Assembly: GCF_030147005.1 (NCBI RefSeq)
Contig: NZ_JASLAW010000214.1
Location: forward strand, 1-38,417
From: Pseudomonas sp.
Lineage (GTDB): Bacteria > Pseudomonadota > Gammaproteobacteria > Pseudomonadales > Pseudomonadaceae
Length of the DNA: 38,417 nucleotides
Direction: 5' to 3'
Numbering within the stretch: position 1 is the first letter of the stretch; each line of letters opens with the position of its first letter. Shown in pieces: positions 15,479 through 24,244 of the stretch. The translations under genes were made by a program, and so were the position numbers. The notes beneath the pieces were generated by a model that was given only the letters and a program-made list of their open reading frames with translations, was not told where the DNA came from and made no database searches.

Positions 15479-17158
15479 ATGAGCATGCTCAAAGACCCGT
15501 CTTCGAAATACCGTGCGTTTGCGACCATCGATATCCCGGACCGCACCTGGCCGTCCAAAACCATCACCACTGCGCCGATCTGGTGCAGCTCGGACTTGCG
15601 TGATGGCAACCAGTCGCTGATCGAACCGATGGACGCCGCGAAAAAGCTGCGCTTCTGGAAAACCCTGGTCGCCGTCGGCGTGAAGGAAATCGAAGCCTCC
15701 TTCCCGGCCGCCTCGCAAACCGATTTCGACTTCGTGCGCACCCTGATCGAAGACAACCACATCCCCGAGGACACCACCATCCAGGTGCTGACCCAGGGCC
15801 GTGAAGACTTGATCGCACGTACCTTCGAATCCCTGCGCGGCGCCAAGAAAGCCATCGTGCATTTGTATAACGCTACATCGCCGTCGTTCCGCCGCATTGT
15901 GTTCAATCAGGACAAGGACGGCGTCAAGGCCATCGCGGTCAACGCAGCCAAGCTGTTCGTCAAATATGCCGCACAGCAGCCGGAAACCCAGTGGACCTTT
16001 GAGTACTCCCCAGAGACCTTCAGCGCCACTGAGCTGGAGTTCGCCAAGGAAGTCTGCGACGCGGTGATCGAGGTGTGGAACCCGACGCCCGAGCACAAGA
16101 TGATCCTCAACCTGCCGGCCACCGTGGAGTGCGCCACGCCGAATATCTATGCCGACCAGATCGAGTGGTTCGGTCGTCATATCAACCGTCGTGACAGCGT
16201 GATCATCAGCCTGCACACTCATAACGACCGTGGCACTGGCGTGGCCGCGACCGAGCTGGGGCTGATGGCCGGGGCTGACCGTGTCGAAGGCTGCCTGTTC
16301 GGCAACGGCGAGCGTACCGGTAACGTCGACCTGGTCACCGTGGCCTTGAACATGTACACCCAGGGCCTTGACCCGCAGTTGGACTTCTCCGACATCGACG
16401 GCGTGCGCAAAGTCGTCGAGGAGTGCAACCAGATCCAAGTGCACCCACGTCACCCGTATGTCGGCGACCTGGTGCACACCGCGTTCTCCGGCTCCCACCA
16501 GGATGCAATCCGCAAGGGTTTCTCCCAGCAGAAAGACAACGCACTGTGGGAAGTGCCGTACTTGCCGATCGACCCGGCCGACATCGGCCGCAGTTACGAG
16601 GCGGTTATCCGCGTGAACAGCCAGTCGGGCAAAGGCGGTATCGCCTACCTGCTGGAGCAGGAATACGACATCAGCTTGCCGCGCCGCATGCAGATCGAAT
16701 TCAGCCAGGTGGTGCAGGCCGAAACCGACCGCGTCGGCCTTGAGATGACCGCACCGCAGATTTACGCCTTGCTGCAGCGCGAATACCTGCAAGCCAACAC
16801 CCCGTACGCGCTGGTCAGCCATCGCCTGCAGGAAGAGAACGGCAACAGCTACGTCGAAGTGGAAGTTTCCGGCAAGGGTCAGGGCGAAACCAACCTGCAC
16901 TGGAAAGGCAAAGGCAACGGCGCGCTGGAAGCGCTGGTGGCGGGCTTGCCGATTGGTGTGGAGATCATGGATTACAACGAACACGCGATTGGTGCGGGTA
17001 CCCATGCCAAAGCGGCGGCCTACATCGAACTGCGCGTGAATGGCGAGCGTCCGGTGCATGGTGTGGGCATTGATGAAAACATCACCACCGCCAGCTTCAA
17101 GGCGCTGTTCAGTGCGCTGAACCGCTCGTTGAGCCAGCAGGAAGCGAAAGCGGCGTAA
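15479..17158 (+). CDS. leuA: 2-isopropylmalate synthase
   Basis: 559 residues, the long LeuA form common in pseudomonads. It condenses acetyl-CoA with 2-oxoisovalerate, the first step of leucine synthesis. The HMGL-like TIM barrel begins with WCSSDLRDGNQSL (about 36-48), which holds the catalytic Arg and metal Asp. The metal-binding HTHNDRGTG follows near residue 245 and GNGERTGNVDL near 275. The C-terminal LeuA dimer domain binds leucine for feedback inhibition. AAAGGA lies 7 nt before ATG 15479. A strong terminator follows. Confidence 0.97.
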   Translation: MSMLKDPSSKYRAFATIDIPDRTWPSKTITTAPIWCSSDLRDGNQSLIEPMDAAKKLRFWKTLVAVGVKEIEASFPAASQTDFDFVRTLIEDNHIPEDTTIQVLTQGREDLIARTFESLRGAKKAIVHLYNATSPSFRRIVFNQDKDGVKAIAVNAAKLFVKYAAQQPETQWTFEYSPETFSATELEFAKEVCDAVIEVWNPTPEHKMILNLPATVECATPNIYADQIEWFGRHINRRDSVIISLHTHNDRGTGVAATELGLMAGADRVEGCLFGNGERTGNVDLVTVALNMYTQGLDPQLDFSDIDGVRKVVEECNQIQVHPRHPYVGDLVHTAFSGSHQDAIRKGFSQQKDNALWEVPYLPIDPADIGRSYEAVIRVNSQSGKGGIAYLLEQEYDISLPRRMQIEFSQVVQAETDRVGLEMTAPQIYALLQREYLQANTPYALVSHRLQEENGNSYVEVEVSGKGQGETNLHWKGKGNGALEALVAGLPIGVEIMDYNEHAIGAGTHAKAAAYIELRVNGERPVHGVGIDENITTASFKALFSALNRSLSQQEAKAA

Positions 17159-17175
17159 CGGGCTGCTCAATGTGC

Positions 17176-17209
17176 AAAGGCCTCTGAGTGCGAACTCAGG
17201 GGCCTTTTT
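17176..17209 (+). terminator. Rho-independent terminator after leuA
   Basis: The arm 17176-17189 (AAAGGCCTCTGAGT), a GCGA loop and the arm 17194-17207 (ACTCAGGGGCCTTT) form a long stem followed by T residues, 17 nt after the leuA stop. Confidence 0.9.
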
Positions 17210-17223
17210 GGTTGGATGAGATG

Positions 17224-17314
17224 GCCGCTTCGCAGCCCGCTCCCACATTTTGACTGTATTGCTCCTACAGGATGAATGCGATCGAATGGGGGAACGGGCT
17301 TGCTCGCGAAAGCG
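17224..17314. repeat. Inverted REP pair between leuA and the omega-amidase gene
   Basis: The left arm (about 17226-17252, containing AGCCCGCTCCCACATT) and right arm (about 17283-17314, containing AACGGGCTTGCTCGCGAA) are imperfect reverse complements. It belongs to the same REP class as the 11840 pair but is more degenerate. It lies in the convergent spacer right after the leuA terminator. Confidence 0.85.
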
Positions 17315-17319
17315 ACCTG

Positions 17320-18111
17320 TCAGACAAACTGAAAACTATCGGCATCCAGGTTCGCCGGGAACTTGGTGCGATACGCGGCCAGTTCAGCAGCCTCCAGGCA
17401 CACCTGAAACACACCATCCGCCTCCCCTGCACTGAGCAAGGTCTCACCCTGGAAATCCAGTACCTGGCTATCCCCGGTGTAGGCAAACCCCTTGCCGTCC
17501 GTGCCCACCCGATTCACCGCGGCCACATAGCACAGGTTCTCAATCGCCCGCGCCGGCAACAGGCGGTTCCAATGCAACCGCCGCGCCCCCGGCCAGTTGG
17601 CGGTGTACAGCAGCAGGTCGGTGTCCTGGGCATCGCGGCTCCACACCGGGAAGCGCAGGTCGTAGCAAATCAACGGGCGAATACGCCAGCCCTTCAGCTC
17701 GAACTGCACCTGACGCTCGCCGGGGGTGTAGTGATCGTGCTCGCCAGCCATGCGAAACAGATGGCGCTTGTCGTAATGCAGCACCTCACCGTCGGGCCGC
17801 GCCCATAGCAAGCGATTACGGTGACTGCCGTCCGCCGCCTGGATGATCACGCTGCCAGTGATCACGGCGTTGTATTTCGCCGCCTGGGCCTGGAGCCAAC
17901 GATGTGTCGGGCCGTTTTCCTGTTCGGCCAAAGAAGCCGACTCCATGGAAAAACCGGTGGTGAACATCTCCGGCAATACGATCAGGTCGGCGCCGTTGGC
18001 TTGCTCCAGCAGCCGCTCGAAATGCTCGAAATTGGCCTGGCGGTCGTGCCACGCCAGGGTGGTCTGGATAAGGGCAATGTTCAGGTTCGGCAGGGTACTC
18101 AAATCGCGCAT
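17320..18111 (-). CDS. Nitrilase-superfamily omega-amidase (YafV-like)
   Basis: 263 residues from ATG 18109-18111 (MRDLSTLPNL); the open frame extends further upstream only by running into the aminotransferase gene. The nitrilase triad is visible: Glu48 in LPEMF, Lys115 in YDKRHLF and Cys149 in ICYDLRFP. The protein resembles omega-amidases that hydrolyse 2-oxoglutaramate or 2-oxosuccinamate, the products of glutamine or asparagine transamination. Its start overlaps the end of the aminotransferase gene by 13 nt, so the pair is likely translationally coupled. The cytosolic pathway would be glutamine-driven transamination of methylthio-oxobutyrate or aromatic oxo acids, then ammonia release from the oxo-amide. 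Confidence 0.87.
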   Translation of the reverse strand: MRDLSTLPNLNIALIQTTLAWHDRQANFEHFERLLEQANGADLIVLPEMFTTGFSMESASLAEQENGPTHRWLQAQAAKYNAVITGSVIIQAADGSHRNRLLWARPDGEVLHYDKRHLFRMAGEHDHYTPGERQVQFELKGWRIRPLICYDLRFPVWSRDAQDTDLLLYTANWPGARRLHWNRLLPARAIENLCYVAAVNRVGTDGKGFAYTGDSQVLDFQGETLLSAGEADGVFQVCLEAAELAAYRTKFPANLDADSFQFV

Positions 18112-19247
18112 AGTTTTTGCGCCGCGTGTTGCAGCGTCTCCTCGCGTTTGGCAAAGCACAGGCGCACCAGGCGCTGGCCTTGGGGAGGGTTGCGGTAGAA
18201 CACCGAGATGGGAATCGACGCCACGCCGTGTTCGCGGGTCATCCATTCGGACATGGCGACATCATCCAGGTCCGGGCGAATCCGGGAATAATCCACCAGC
18301 TGAAAGTAAGTCCCGGCCGATGGGCTGAAGCTGAACAGCGACGGCGCCAGCAACTGGCAGAACACGTCGCGTTTGGCTTGATAGAACGCTGGCAGCGCAC
18401 TCACGTGCTCGGGGTGCTGCTCCATAAAATCGGCCAGCGCGTATTGCAACGGCGTCACGCCACAGAAACTGACGTATTGATGCACTTTGCGCAGCTCGGC
18501 AGTGAGGGCCGGCGGCGCAACCACATAGCCCGTCTTCCAGCCCGTGACGTGATAGGTCTTGCCGAACGAGCTGACCACGAACGCACGCGGATACAGCTCC
18601 TCGTGGGCCAGCACGCTGACATGGGGCACATCATCGAACACCAGGTGTTCGTACACTTCATCGCTGAGCAGATAGATATCACGTCCGCGAATCAGCTCGG
18701 CCAGTTGGTCCAGCTCCTCACGGCTGACCAGCGCACCGCTGGGATTGTGCGGGGTATTGAGCACGATCATGCGCGTGCGCGGCGACAGCGCGGCCTTGAT
18801 GCGCTCGAAGTCCAGGCTGAAATCCTGCAAGCCCAACTGCACATGCACGCAGCGCCCGCCGGCCAGCTCTACCGACGGCGCGTAACTGTCGTAGCAGGGA
18901 TCAAAGATGATCACCTCGTCACCGTTGCGGATGACTGCCTGGATGGCGCAGAAAATGCCCTGAGTGGCGCCCGGCGTAATCGTCACTTCACTGTCGGCAT
19001 CGACGCTGACACCGTAGCTGCGGGAAATCTTCGCCGCCACTTGCTGGCGCAGCGCGGGCAAACCACTCATCGGTGCGTATTGGTTATGACCGCTGGCAAC
19101 GTGTCGGCCCACGGCGTCGAGCAAGGCTTGAGGGCCATTGAAGTCGGGAAACCCCTGGGACAGGTTGATTGCGCCGGTTTCCGCCGCCAACTGCGACATG
19201 CTGGTAAAAATGGTCGTACCGACATTCGGCAGCTTGCTGGTGATCAT
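18099..19247 (-). CDS. Methionine/glutamine-type aminotransferase (YbdL-like)
   Basis: 382 residues from ATG 19245-19247 (MITSKLPNVG), with AGGGG upstream; nine more codons of open frame upstream are unlikely to be translated. Class I aminotransferase with INLSQGFPDF at residues 27-36, NTPHNPSG (164-171), SDEVYEHL with its Asp, and SSFGKTYHVTGWKTG with PLP Lys230. The overall pattern matches YbdL/KAT enzymes that prefer methionine, phenylalanine or glutamine. The overlapping omega-amidase gene makes a glutamine transaminase-omega-amidase pathway likely, as used in methionine salvage. It is not closely like the two island aminotransferases. Confidence 0.85.
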   Translation of the reverse strand: MITSKLPNVGTTIFTSMSQLAAETGAINLSQGFPDFNGPQALLDAVGRHVASGHNQYAPMSGLPALRQQVAAKISRSYGVSVDADSEVTITPGATQGIFCAIQAVIRNGDEVIIFDPCYDSYAPSVELAGGRCVHVQLGLQDFSLDFERIKAALSPRTRMIVLNTPHNPSGALVSREELDQLAELIRGRDIYLLSDEVYEHLVFDDVPHVSVLAHEELYPRAFVVSSFGKTYHVTGWKTGYVVAPPALTAELRKVHQYVSFCGVTPLQYALADFMEQHPEHVSALPAFYQAKRDVFCQLLAPSLFSFSPSAGTYFQLVDYSRIRPDLDDVAMSEWMTREHGVASIPISVFYRNPPQGQRLVRLCFAKREETLQHAAQKLCAI

Positions 19248-19322
19248 GAAAAGGCCCCTGCAGGTGAGTCCCAAGTTTTAAGCTGCCTGCCGCATCGGGT
19301 CAAGGCACAAACTGTCGCGCAC

Positions 19323-19352
19323 AAAAAAGGGCTCGCAATGAGCCCTTTTTTT
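19323..19352 (-). terminator. Terminator after der
   Basis: AAAAAAGGGCTC, a 5-nt loop and GAGCCCTTTTTT form a symmetric stem with T-runs on both strands. It lies just beyond the der stop codon and separates der from the aminotransferase gene on the same strand. Confidence 0.9.
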
Positions 19353-19363
19353 GAACGTCGATA

Positions 19364-20833
19364 TCAGCGCTTGTCGCGGCGCTTTTTGTCGGCTTTCTTG
19401 TGATGCGTCATCATCCGGCGTTTTTTGTTGACCTGGCGGTCGGTAAGGCTGTTCTTGTTGCCTTCGTATGGGTTCTCGCCGCCCTTGAACTCGATACGGA
19501 TCGGCGTACCGACCAGCTTCAAGACACGGCGATAGGTGTTCTCCAGGTAACGCACATAGGACTTGGGCACCTTCTCGATCTGGTTACCGTGGATCACGAT
19601 AATCGGCGGGTTGGCACCACCCAAGTGGGCGTAACGCAGTTTGATGCGGCGGTTGTTGACCATCGGCGGCGCGTGCTCGCCCACCGCGTCTTCCAGGATC
19701 TGGGTAAGGCGGTTGGTCGGCCAGCGGGTAACTGCAGACTTGAACGAGTTCTGTACCGAGGCGTAAAGGTTGCCCACGCCGGTGCCGTGCAGCGCCGAGA
19801 TAAAGTGAATATCGGCGAATTCAACGAAGAACAGACGACGCTGCAGCTCGATCTTGACGAAATCGCGCTCGCTCGGCGTCATGCCGTCCCACTTGTTGAT
19901 GGCGATCACCAGGGCTCGACCGGCTTCCAGGGCGAAGCCCAGCAGGTTCAGGTCGTGGTCCACTACGCCTTCGCGTGCGTCCATCACAAAGATCACCACG
20001 TTGGCGTCTTTGATCGCTTGCAGGGTTTTGACCACGGAGAATTTTTCAACTTCTTCGTGGATCTTGCCGCGCTTGCGCACACCGGCGGTGTCGATCAGCG
20101 TGTACTTTTCGTCATTACGCTCGAACGGGATATAGATACTGTCGCGGGTGGTGCCGGGTTCGTCATAGACGATTACCCGATCTTCACCGAGCATGCGGTT
20201 GACCAGGGTCGATTTGCCGACGTTAGGGCGGCCGATGATGGCGATCTTGATACCGTCTTTTTCGCTCGGGCCAGGAATGCGCTTGGCCTCCTCGCCTTCG
20301 GCGACGATCTCCTCCTCACCCTCTTCTTCCTCATCGTCATCTTTTGGAAATGTGCTGAGAGCAATTTCCAGCATCTGCGTGATGCCGCGACCGTGAGCGC
20401 CGGCAACCGGGATCGCGTCGCCCAGGCCCATCGGGCTGAATTCGGCACGGGCCGCTTCAGGATCGATGTTATCGATCTTGTTCGCGACCAGATAAGAACG
20501 CTTGTTGCGCTTGCGCAGGTGCTCGCCAATCATCTGGTCGGCAGCGGTATAGCCCGCGCGGGCATCCACCAGGAACAACACGACATCAGCTTCTTCAATG
20601 GCCAGCAGCGACTGCTCGGCCATTTTTTCGTCCATGCCATGTTCATCACCGGAGATACCACCGGTGTCGACAATAATGTAGGAGCGCCCTTGCCACTTTG
20701 CCTCACCGTATTGGCGATCACGGGTAAGACCGGACAAGTCGCCGACGATGGCGTCGCGAGTCCTGGTCAGGCGGTTGAACAAGGTGGACTTGCCGACGTT
20801 AGGTCGGCCCACCAGGGCGATTACGGGAACCAT
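19364..20833 (-). CDS. der: Ribosome biogenesis GTPase Der (EngA)
   Basis: 489 residues from ATG 20831-20833, with GGAGAG upstream; an ATG four codons earlier is possible but would separate the start from this ribosome site. Two tandem GTPase domains each carry a P-loop GRPNVGKST (residues 9-17 and 201-209), the hallmark of Der. NKID and NKWD are the base-specificity motifs. An acidic linker (KDDDEEEEGEEE) joins the G domains, and a C-terminal KH-like domain ends in a strongly basic tail. It acts in 50S subunit assembly. It follows bamB after a 271-nt spacer that contains REP sequences and a terminator, so it may have its own expression control. Confidence 0.97.
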   Translation of the reverse strand: MVPVIALVGRPNVGKSTLFNRLTRTRDAIVGDLSGLTRDRQYGEAKWQGRSYIIVDTGGISGDEHGMDEKMAEQSLLAIEEADVVLFLVDARAGYTAADQMIGEHLRKRNKRSYLVANKIDNIDPEAARAEFSPMGLGDAIPVAGAHGRGITQMLEIALSTFPKDDDEEEEGEEEIVAEGEEAKRIPGPSEKDGIKIAIIGRPNVGKSTLVNRMLGEDRVIVYDEPGTTRDSIYIPFERNDEKYTLIDTAGVRKRGKIHEEVEKFSVVKTLQAIKDANVVIFVMDAREGVVDHDLNLLGFALEAGRALVIAINKWDGMTPSERDFVKIELQRRLFFVEFADIHFISALHGTGVGNLYASVQNSFKSAVTRWPTNRLTQILEDAVGEHAPPMVNNRRIKLRYAHLGGANPPIIVIHGNQIEKVPKSYVRYLENTYRRVLKLVGTPIRIEFKGGENPYEGNKNSLTDRQVNKKRRMMTHHKKADKKRRDKR

Positions 20834-20854
20834 GCGGCTCTCCACTTCGTTATT

Positions 20855-20889
20855 TCAGAAAATACAAAAGCCGCTGCAGGGCAGCGGCT
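20855..20889 (-). terminator. Terminator-like hairpin between bamB and der
   Basis: AGCCGCTGC (20869-20877), a 3-nt loop and GCAGCGGCT (20881-20889) form a perfect 9-bp stem. On the minus strand it is followed by TTTGTATTTTC, a T-rich tract. It ends only about 35 nt before the der start codon, leaving little room for a promoter after it, so it may attenuate read-through from bamB. Confidence 0.65.
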
Positions 20890-20901
20890 GGTGCTCGACT
20901 G

Positions 20902-21067
20902 CAGGAGCGAGCTTGCTATGGCGAGGGAGCTTGCTCCCGCTGGCTGCGTAGCAGCCCCAAAACCAGGCATTCAAGATGCATCAGATACATCCGGTTGGCC
21001 GGTTTGGGAGCGCTTCGCGCCCCAGCGGAAGCAAGCTTCCTCGCCACATGTCGCTCGCTCCTACAGG
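20902..21067. repeat. Nested composite REP-like element
   Basis: The outer 9-bp inverted repeats GGAGCGAGC (20904-20912) and GCTCGCTCC (21053-21061) enclose about 140 nt. Inside are a perfect GGGAGC-TT-GCTCCC hairpin (20925-20938) and further GGGAGCGCTTCGCGCCCC-type palindromes near 21006. The GCAGGAGCGAGCTTGCT edge is another REP class found in fluorescens-group genomes. Confidence 0.75.
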
Positions 21068-21104
21068 TGAAGCTGCCAGAGGGCCAGGCCCTCAAGCATC
21101 GTTC

Positions 21105-22256
21105 TTACTTGATGGTCAGGGCTTCCAGCTTGCCGCTGTTGCCATACACATAAAGCATGTTACCCACCACCAGCGGACGCGCACGCAAACCGTCGCTGTC
21201 AATACGCTCGCGACCTACAAAGCGACCGTCCACCTGGCTCAGCAGGTGCAGGTAACCTTCGAAGTCACCCACCGCCACGTAGCTGGAGAAGACTTCCGGT
21301 GCCGACAGCTGACGGCGAGCCAGGGAGTCGTTGCTCCACAGCGCAGTGGTGGAGCGCTCGTCGACACTTTCAACGGTGCCGGACGCCAGGCTTACGTAGA
21401 CGCTGCCAAACCCTTGAGCGACACCCGCGTAGCTGGAAGCATCACGCTGCCAGTTAACGCGACCGCTCTGCAGGTCCAGTGCCGCAACGCGGCCTTGATA
21501 GGTGGCGACATAGAGGGTCTCGCCGGACAACAACAAGCCGCCGTCGATGTCTACGACGCGATCCAACTCGGAACGACCTTGTGGGATAGCCACACGAGTT
21601 TCCCAGGCCGGCACGCCGTTCTGGGTATTCAGGGCGACCACTTTACCGGTCGACAGCCCGGCAACGGCCAGATTATTGGTCACAATCGGACCACTGGTAC
21701 CGCGCAGGGTCAGCACCGCCGGGGTACTGTCGTACAACCAGCGCTGTTCGCCAGTGCTGGCGTCCAGACCGATCACGCGGTCATCCTGGGTTTGCACCAC
21801 GACGATATCGCCGTTGGTGGCAGGCGGCGCGAGCACTTCACTGGTCACGCGAGCGCGCCACTTTTCTTCACCGGTGCTGGAATCCAGAGCCACGACTTCG
21901 CCTTTCAGCGTGCCGAGCATGACCATGCCATAACCCACGCCTACGGCGCCGGAGACAGGCAGTTCAAGGTCTTTCTTCCACTTCACGTCACCGGTCATGC
22001 GATCCATGGAGGTCACAATGCCGGTCACGTCAGCCGCCACAATGTTCTCACCGTCGATTGCCGGTACCAACATGTTGTAGGTTTCGCCCTGACCGTCACC
22101 GATGGAGCGGCTCCACTGCTTTTGCAGGACCACTTCTTCCTTGAAGCTGGTCAGCTCCGCAGGCGGCAGTTCTTTTTTACTGTTGCTGCTGCAACCCGCG
22201 GCCAGAACGGCCAGAGCCAGCAATGCTGCATGTTTCCAACGGATCACGTCACGCAT
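21105..22256 (-). CDS. bamB: Outer membrane assembly lipoprotein BamB
   Basis: 383 residues from ATG 22254-22256 (MRDVIRWKHA). A longer frame from 22346 would place 30 extra residues before the signal sequence and is rejected. The signal peptide ends in a lipobox VLAAGC, so Cys is lipidated and the protein sits on the inner face of the outer membrane. The mature protein is a PQQ-like beta-propeller with repeated GxVxALDxxTG blades (for example VVALDSSTGEEKW, VVALNTQNGVPAW, VAALDLQSGRVNW). It helps the BAM complex insert beta-barrel proteins. The start overlaps the yfgM stop by 8 nt, indicating coupling. Confidence 0.96.
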   Translation of the reverse strand: MRDVIRWKHAALLALAVLAAGCSSNSKKELPPAELTSFKEEVVLQKQWSRSIGDGQGETYNMLVPAIDGENIVAADVTGIVTSMDRMTGDVKWKKDLELPVSGAVGVGYGMVMLGTLKGEVVALDSSTGEEKWRARVTSEVLAPPATNGDIVVVQTQDDRVIGLDASTGEQRWLYDSTPAVLTLRGTSGPIVTNNLAVAGLSTGKVVALNTQNGVPAWETRVAIPQGRSELDRVVDIDGGLLLSGETLYVATYQGRVAALDLQSGRVNWQRDASSYAGVAQGFGSVYVSLASGTVESVDERSTTALWSNDSLARRQLSAPEVFSSYVAVGDFEGYLHLLSQVDGRFVGRERIDSDGLRARPLVVGNMLYVYGNSGKLEALTIK

Positions 22257-22890
22257 CCCCTTTGGCCAAGTCGTCGAGCTTGATTTGTAAGCCACCGACT
22301 GCCGCTTCATCAGACAGCGCCGCCTTGGCTTTTTGGTACGCAGCATTGGCTTCGTCGGTACGACCCAATTGGACCAACAGGTCGCCCTTGAGCTCTTCGC
22401 GAGTGGCTACAAATGCCTTGTCAGCATCGCCGTCGAGCAGTTTGAGTGCTTCGTCGGCTTTGTTCTGTGCCGCCAATACCTGTGCCAGGCGTTGACGTGC
22501 GATTTCACCCAGGGTCGGGTTGATGGGTTTGTCGGCGATGGCTTTCAGCTCAGTGGCTGCATCATCCAGCTTGCCGGTGTCGACCGCGACTTTCGCGACG
22601 AACAGGCTGCCGTACTGGGCGTAGGTAGTACCGCCAAATTCGTTCTTCAGCTTGCCGGCCAGGTCCGCCACTTGGGCAGGGTCCGGCTTGCCGTCCGGCG
22701 TCAGGGTAGTTTCCAGCAATTGCTGATAAACAATCGAGGCGCCCTGGGACTGGTTAGCCTGATACTTGGTCCAGGCTTGCCAGCCGAACACCACCACTAA
22801 AGCCAGCAGACCGCCAGTAACCAGGGGCTTGCCGTTACGCTGCCACCAGTCCTTGAACTCGGCCAGTTGCTCATCATCAGTACTCGACAC
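22249..22890 (-). CDS. yfgM: YfgM-like periplasmic TPR protein (ancillary SecYEG translocon subunit)
   Basis: 213 residues. It starts with GTG (22888-22890) behind AAGGAG. The N-terminus is cytosolic (SSTDDEQLAEFKDWWQRNGKP), followed by a single membrane helix at about residues 25-42 and a periplasmic part with TPR-like helical repeats. YfgM proteins associate with the SecYEG translocon and PpiD in the inner membrane and help hand over secreted proteins. Its place between hisS and bamB is the conserved proteobacterial order and supports the call. Confidence 0.92.
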   Translation of the reverse strand: MSSTDDEQLAEFKDWWQRNGKPLVTGGLLALVVVFGWQAWTKYQANQSQGASIVYQQLLETTLTPDGKPDPAQVADLAGKLKNEFGGTTYAQYGSLFVAKVAVDTGKLDDAATELKAIADKPINPTLGEIARQRLAQVLAAQNKADEALKLLDGDADKAFVATREELKGDLLVQLGRTDEANAAYQKAKAALSDEAAVGGLQIKLDDLAKGDA

Positions 22891-22931
22891 CCCAATACTC
22901 CTTAATCGCTAAATTCGGCTGTTCGACAGCT

Positions 22932-24221
22932 TCAACCCTGCACGACGCAGGTGGCCAGGTGCGCAGCAAGCGCATCAAAGGCAATGTTCTGTTGTTCGCC
23001 CTGGCCACGCAGGGGTTTGAAACCTATCACTTGCTGGGCCAATTCGTCATCGCCGAGGATCAGCGCGTACAACGCGCCGCTTTTGTCGGCTTTCTTGAAC
23101 TGGCTCTTGAAGCTACCCGCGCCGGCATTGATTTGCAGACGCAGGTTCGGCAGTTGGTCACGCACTTTTTCGCTCAGAGCCAGGGCAGCCAGTTCGGCGG
23201 CCTCGCCAAACGCACAGAGATACACATCCACCTGACGGGAAATTTCCTGCGGCACTTGCTCAAGGGTCTCCAGCAGCAGGATCAGCCGCTCGATGCCCAT
23301 GGCGAACCCCACGCCGGCGGTCGGCTTGCCACCCATTTGCTCGACCAGGCCGTCATAGCGACCACCGGCACACACGGTGCCTTGGGCGCCCAGTTTGTCG
23401 GTGATCCACTCGAACACCGTCTTGCTGTAGTAATCGAGGCCGCGCACCAGCTTGGGGTTAATCACATAGGGGATACCTGCCGCATCCAGGCGAGCCTTGA
23501 GGCCCTCGAAGTGCGTGCGGGATTCGTCGTCCAGGTAGTCGGCCATTTTCGGCGCGCCGACCAGTACAGCCTGGGTGTCGGCGTTCTTGGTATCAAGCAC
23601 GCGCAGCGGGTTTGTCTTCAGGCGGCGCTGACTGTCTTCGTCCAATTTGTCCAGGTGGGCAGACAGGTACTCGACCAGGGCGCCCCGGTAACGGCTGCGC
23701 GATTCGCTGGTGCCCAGGCTGTTGAGTTCAAGCTTGACCGCGTCGCGGATGCCCAACTGGCCCCACAGGCGCCAGGTCAGAATGATCAGCTCGGCGTCGA
23801 TATCCGGACCGTCCAGGTTGAAGACTTCGCAACCGATCTGGTGGAACTGACGATAACGACCTTTCTGCGGACGCTCGTGGCGGAACATCGGGCCGATGTA
23901 CCACAGCTTCTGAGGCTGGCCACCACCCGTGATGCCATGCTCCAGCACAGCGCGAACGCATGCGGCGGTGCCTTCCGGACGCAGGGTCAGGGAGTCGCCG
24001 TTACGGTCTTCAAAGGTGTACATCTCTTTTTCGACGATGTCGGTCACTTCACCGATGGAGCGTTTGAACAGCTCGGTGAACTCGACGATCGGCATGCGGA
24101 TCTGCTTGTAACCGTAGTTATCCAGCAGGCGCGCGACAGTGCTCTCGAAATAACGCCACAGTGGCGTCTGCTCCGGCAGGATATCGTTCATGCCACGAAT
24201 GGCTTGCAGAGACTTGCTCAC
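22932..24221 (-). CDS. hisS: Histidyl-tRNA synthetase
   Basis: 429 residues, usual length. It charges tRNA-His with histidine. Class II motifs are visible: RGMNDILPEQTPLW at the N-terminus, motif 2 FRHERPQKGRYRQFHQ (about 113-128) and motif 3 GVGFAMGIERL; the histidine-specific GGRYDGLVEQMGG block is also present. The C-terminal anticodon-binding domain follows. The start is a GTG (24219-24221), with AAGGA about 6 nt upstream and N-terminus MSKSLQAIRG as in other pseudomonads; the nearby ATG is out of frame. Confidence 0.97.
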   Translation of the reverse strand: MSKSLQAIRGMNDILPEQTPLWRYFESTVARLLDNYGYKQIRMPIVEFTELFKRSIGEVTDIVEKEMYTFEDRNGDSLTLRPEGTAACVRAVLEHGITGGGQPQKLWYIGPMFRHERPQKGRYRQFHQIGCEVFNLDGPDIDAELIILTWRLWGQLGIRDAVKLELNSLGTSESRSRYRGALVEYLSAHLDKLDEDSQRRLKTNPLRVLDTKNADTQAVLVGAPKMADYLDDESRTHFEGLKARLDAAGIPYVINPKLVRGLDYYSKTVFEWITDKLGAQGTVCAGGRYDGLVEQMGGKPTAGVGFAMGIERLILLLETLEQVPQEISRQVDVYLCAFGEAAELAALALSEKVRDQLPNLRLQINAGAGSFKSQFKKADKSGALYALILGDDELAQQVIGFKPLRGQGEQQNIAFDALAAHLATCVVQG

Positions 24222-24244
24222 ATCAAATCCTTAAATTCGTTCAA

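Noticed and set aside
15431..17248. Minus-strand open frame of 605 codons opposite leuA
   Set aside because: The longest antisense frame, but it extends over the leuA terminator and REP and has no family motifs.
18117..22283. Long plus-strand frames opposite the aminotransferase, der and bamB
   Set aside because: They cover the real genes antiparallel and also cross terminators and REP elements.
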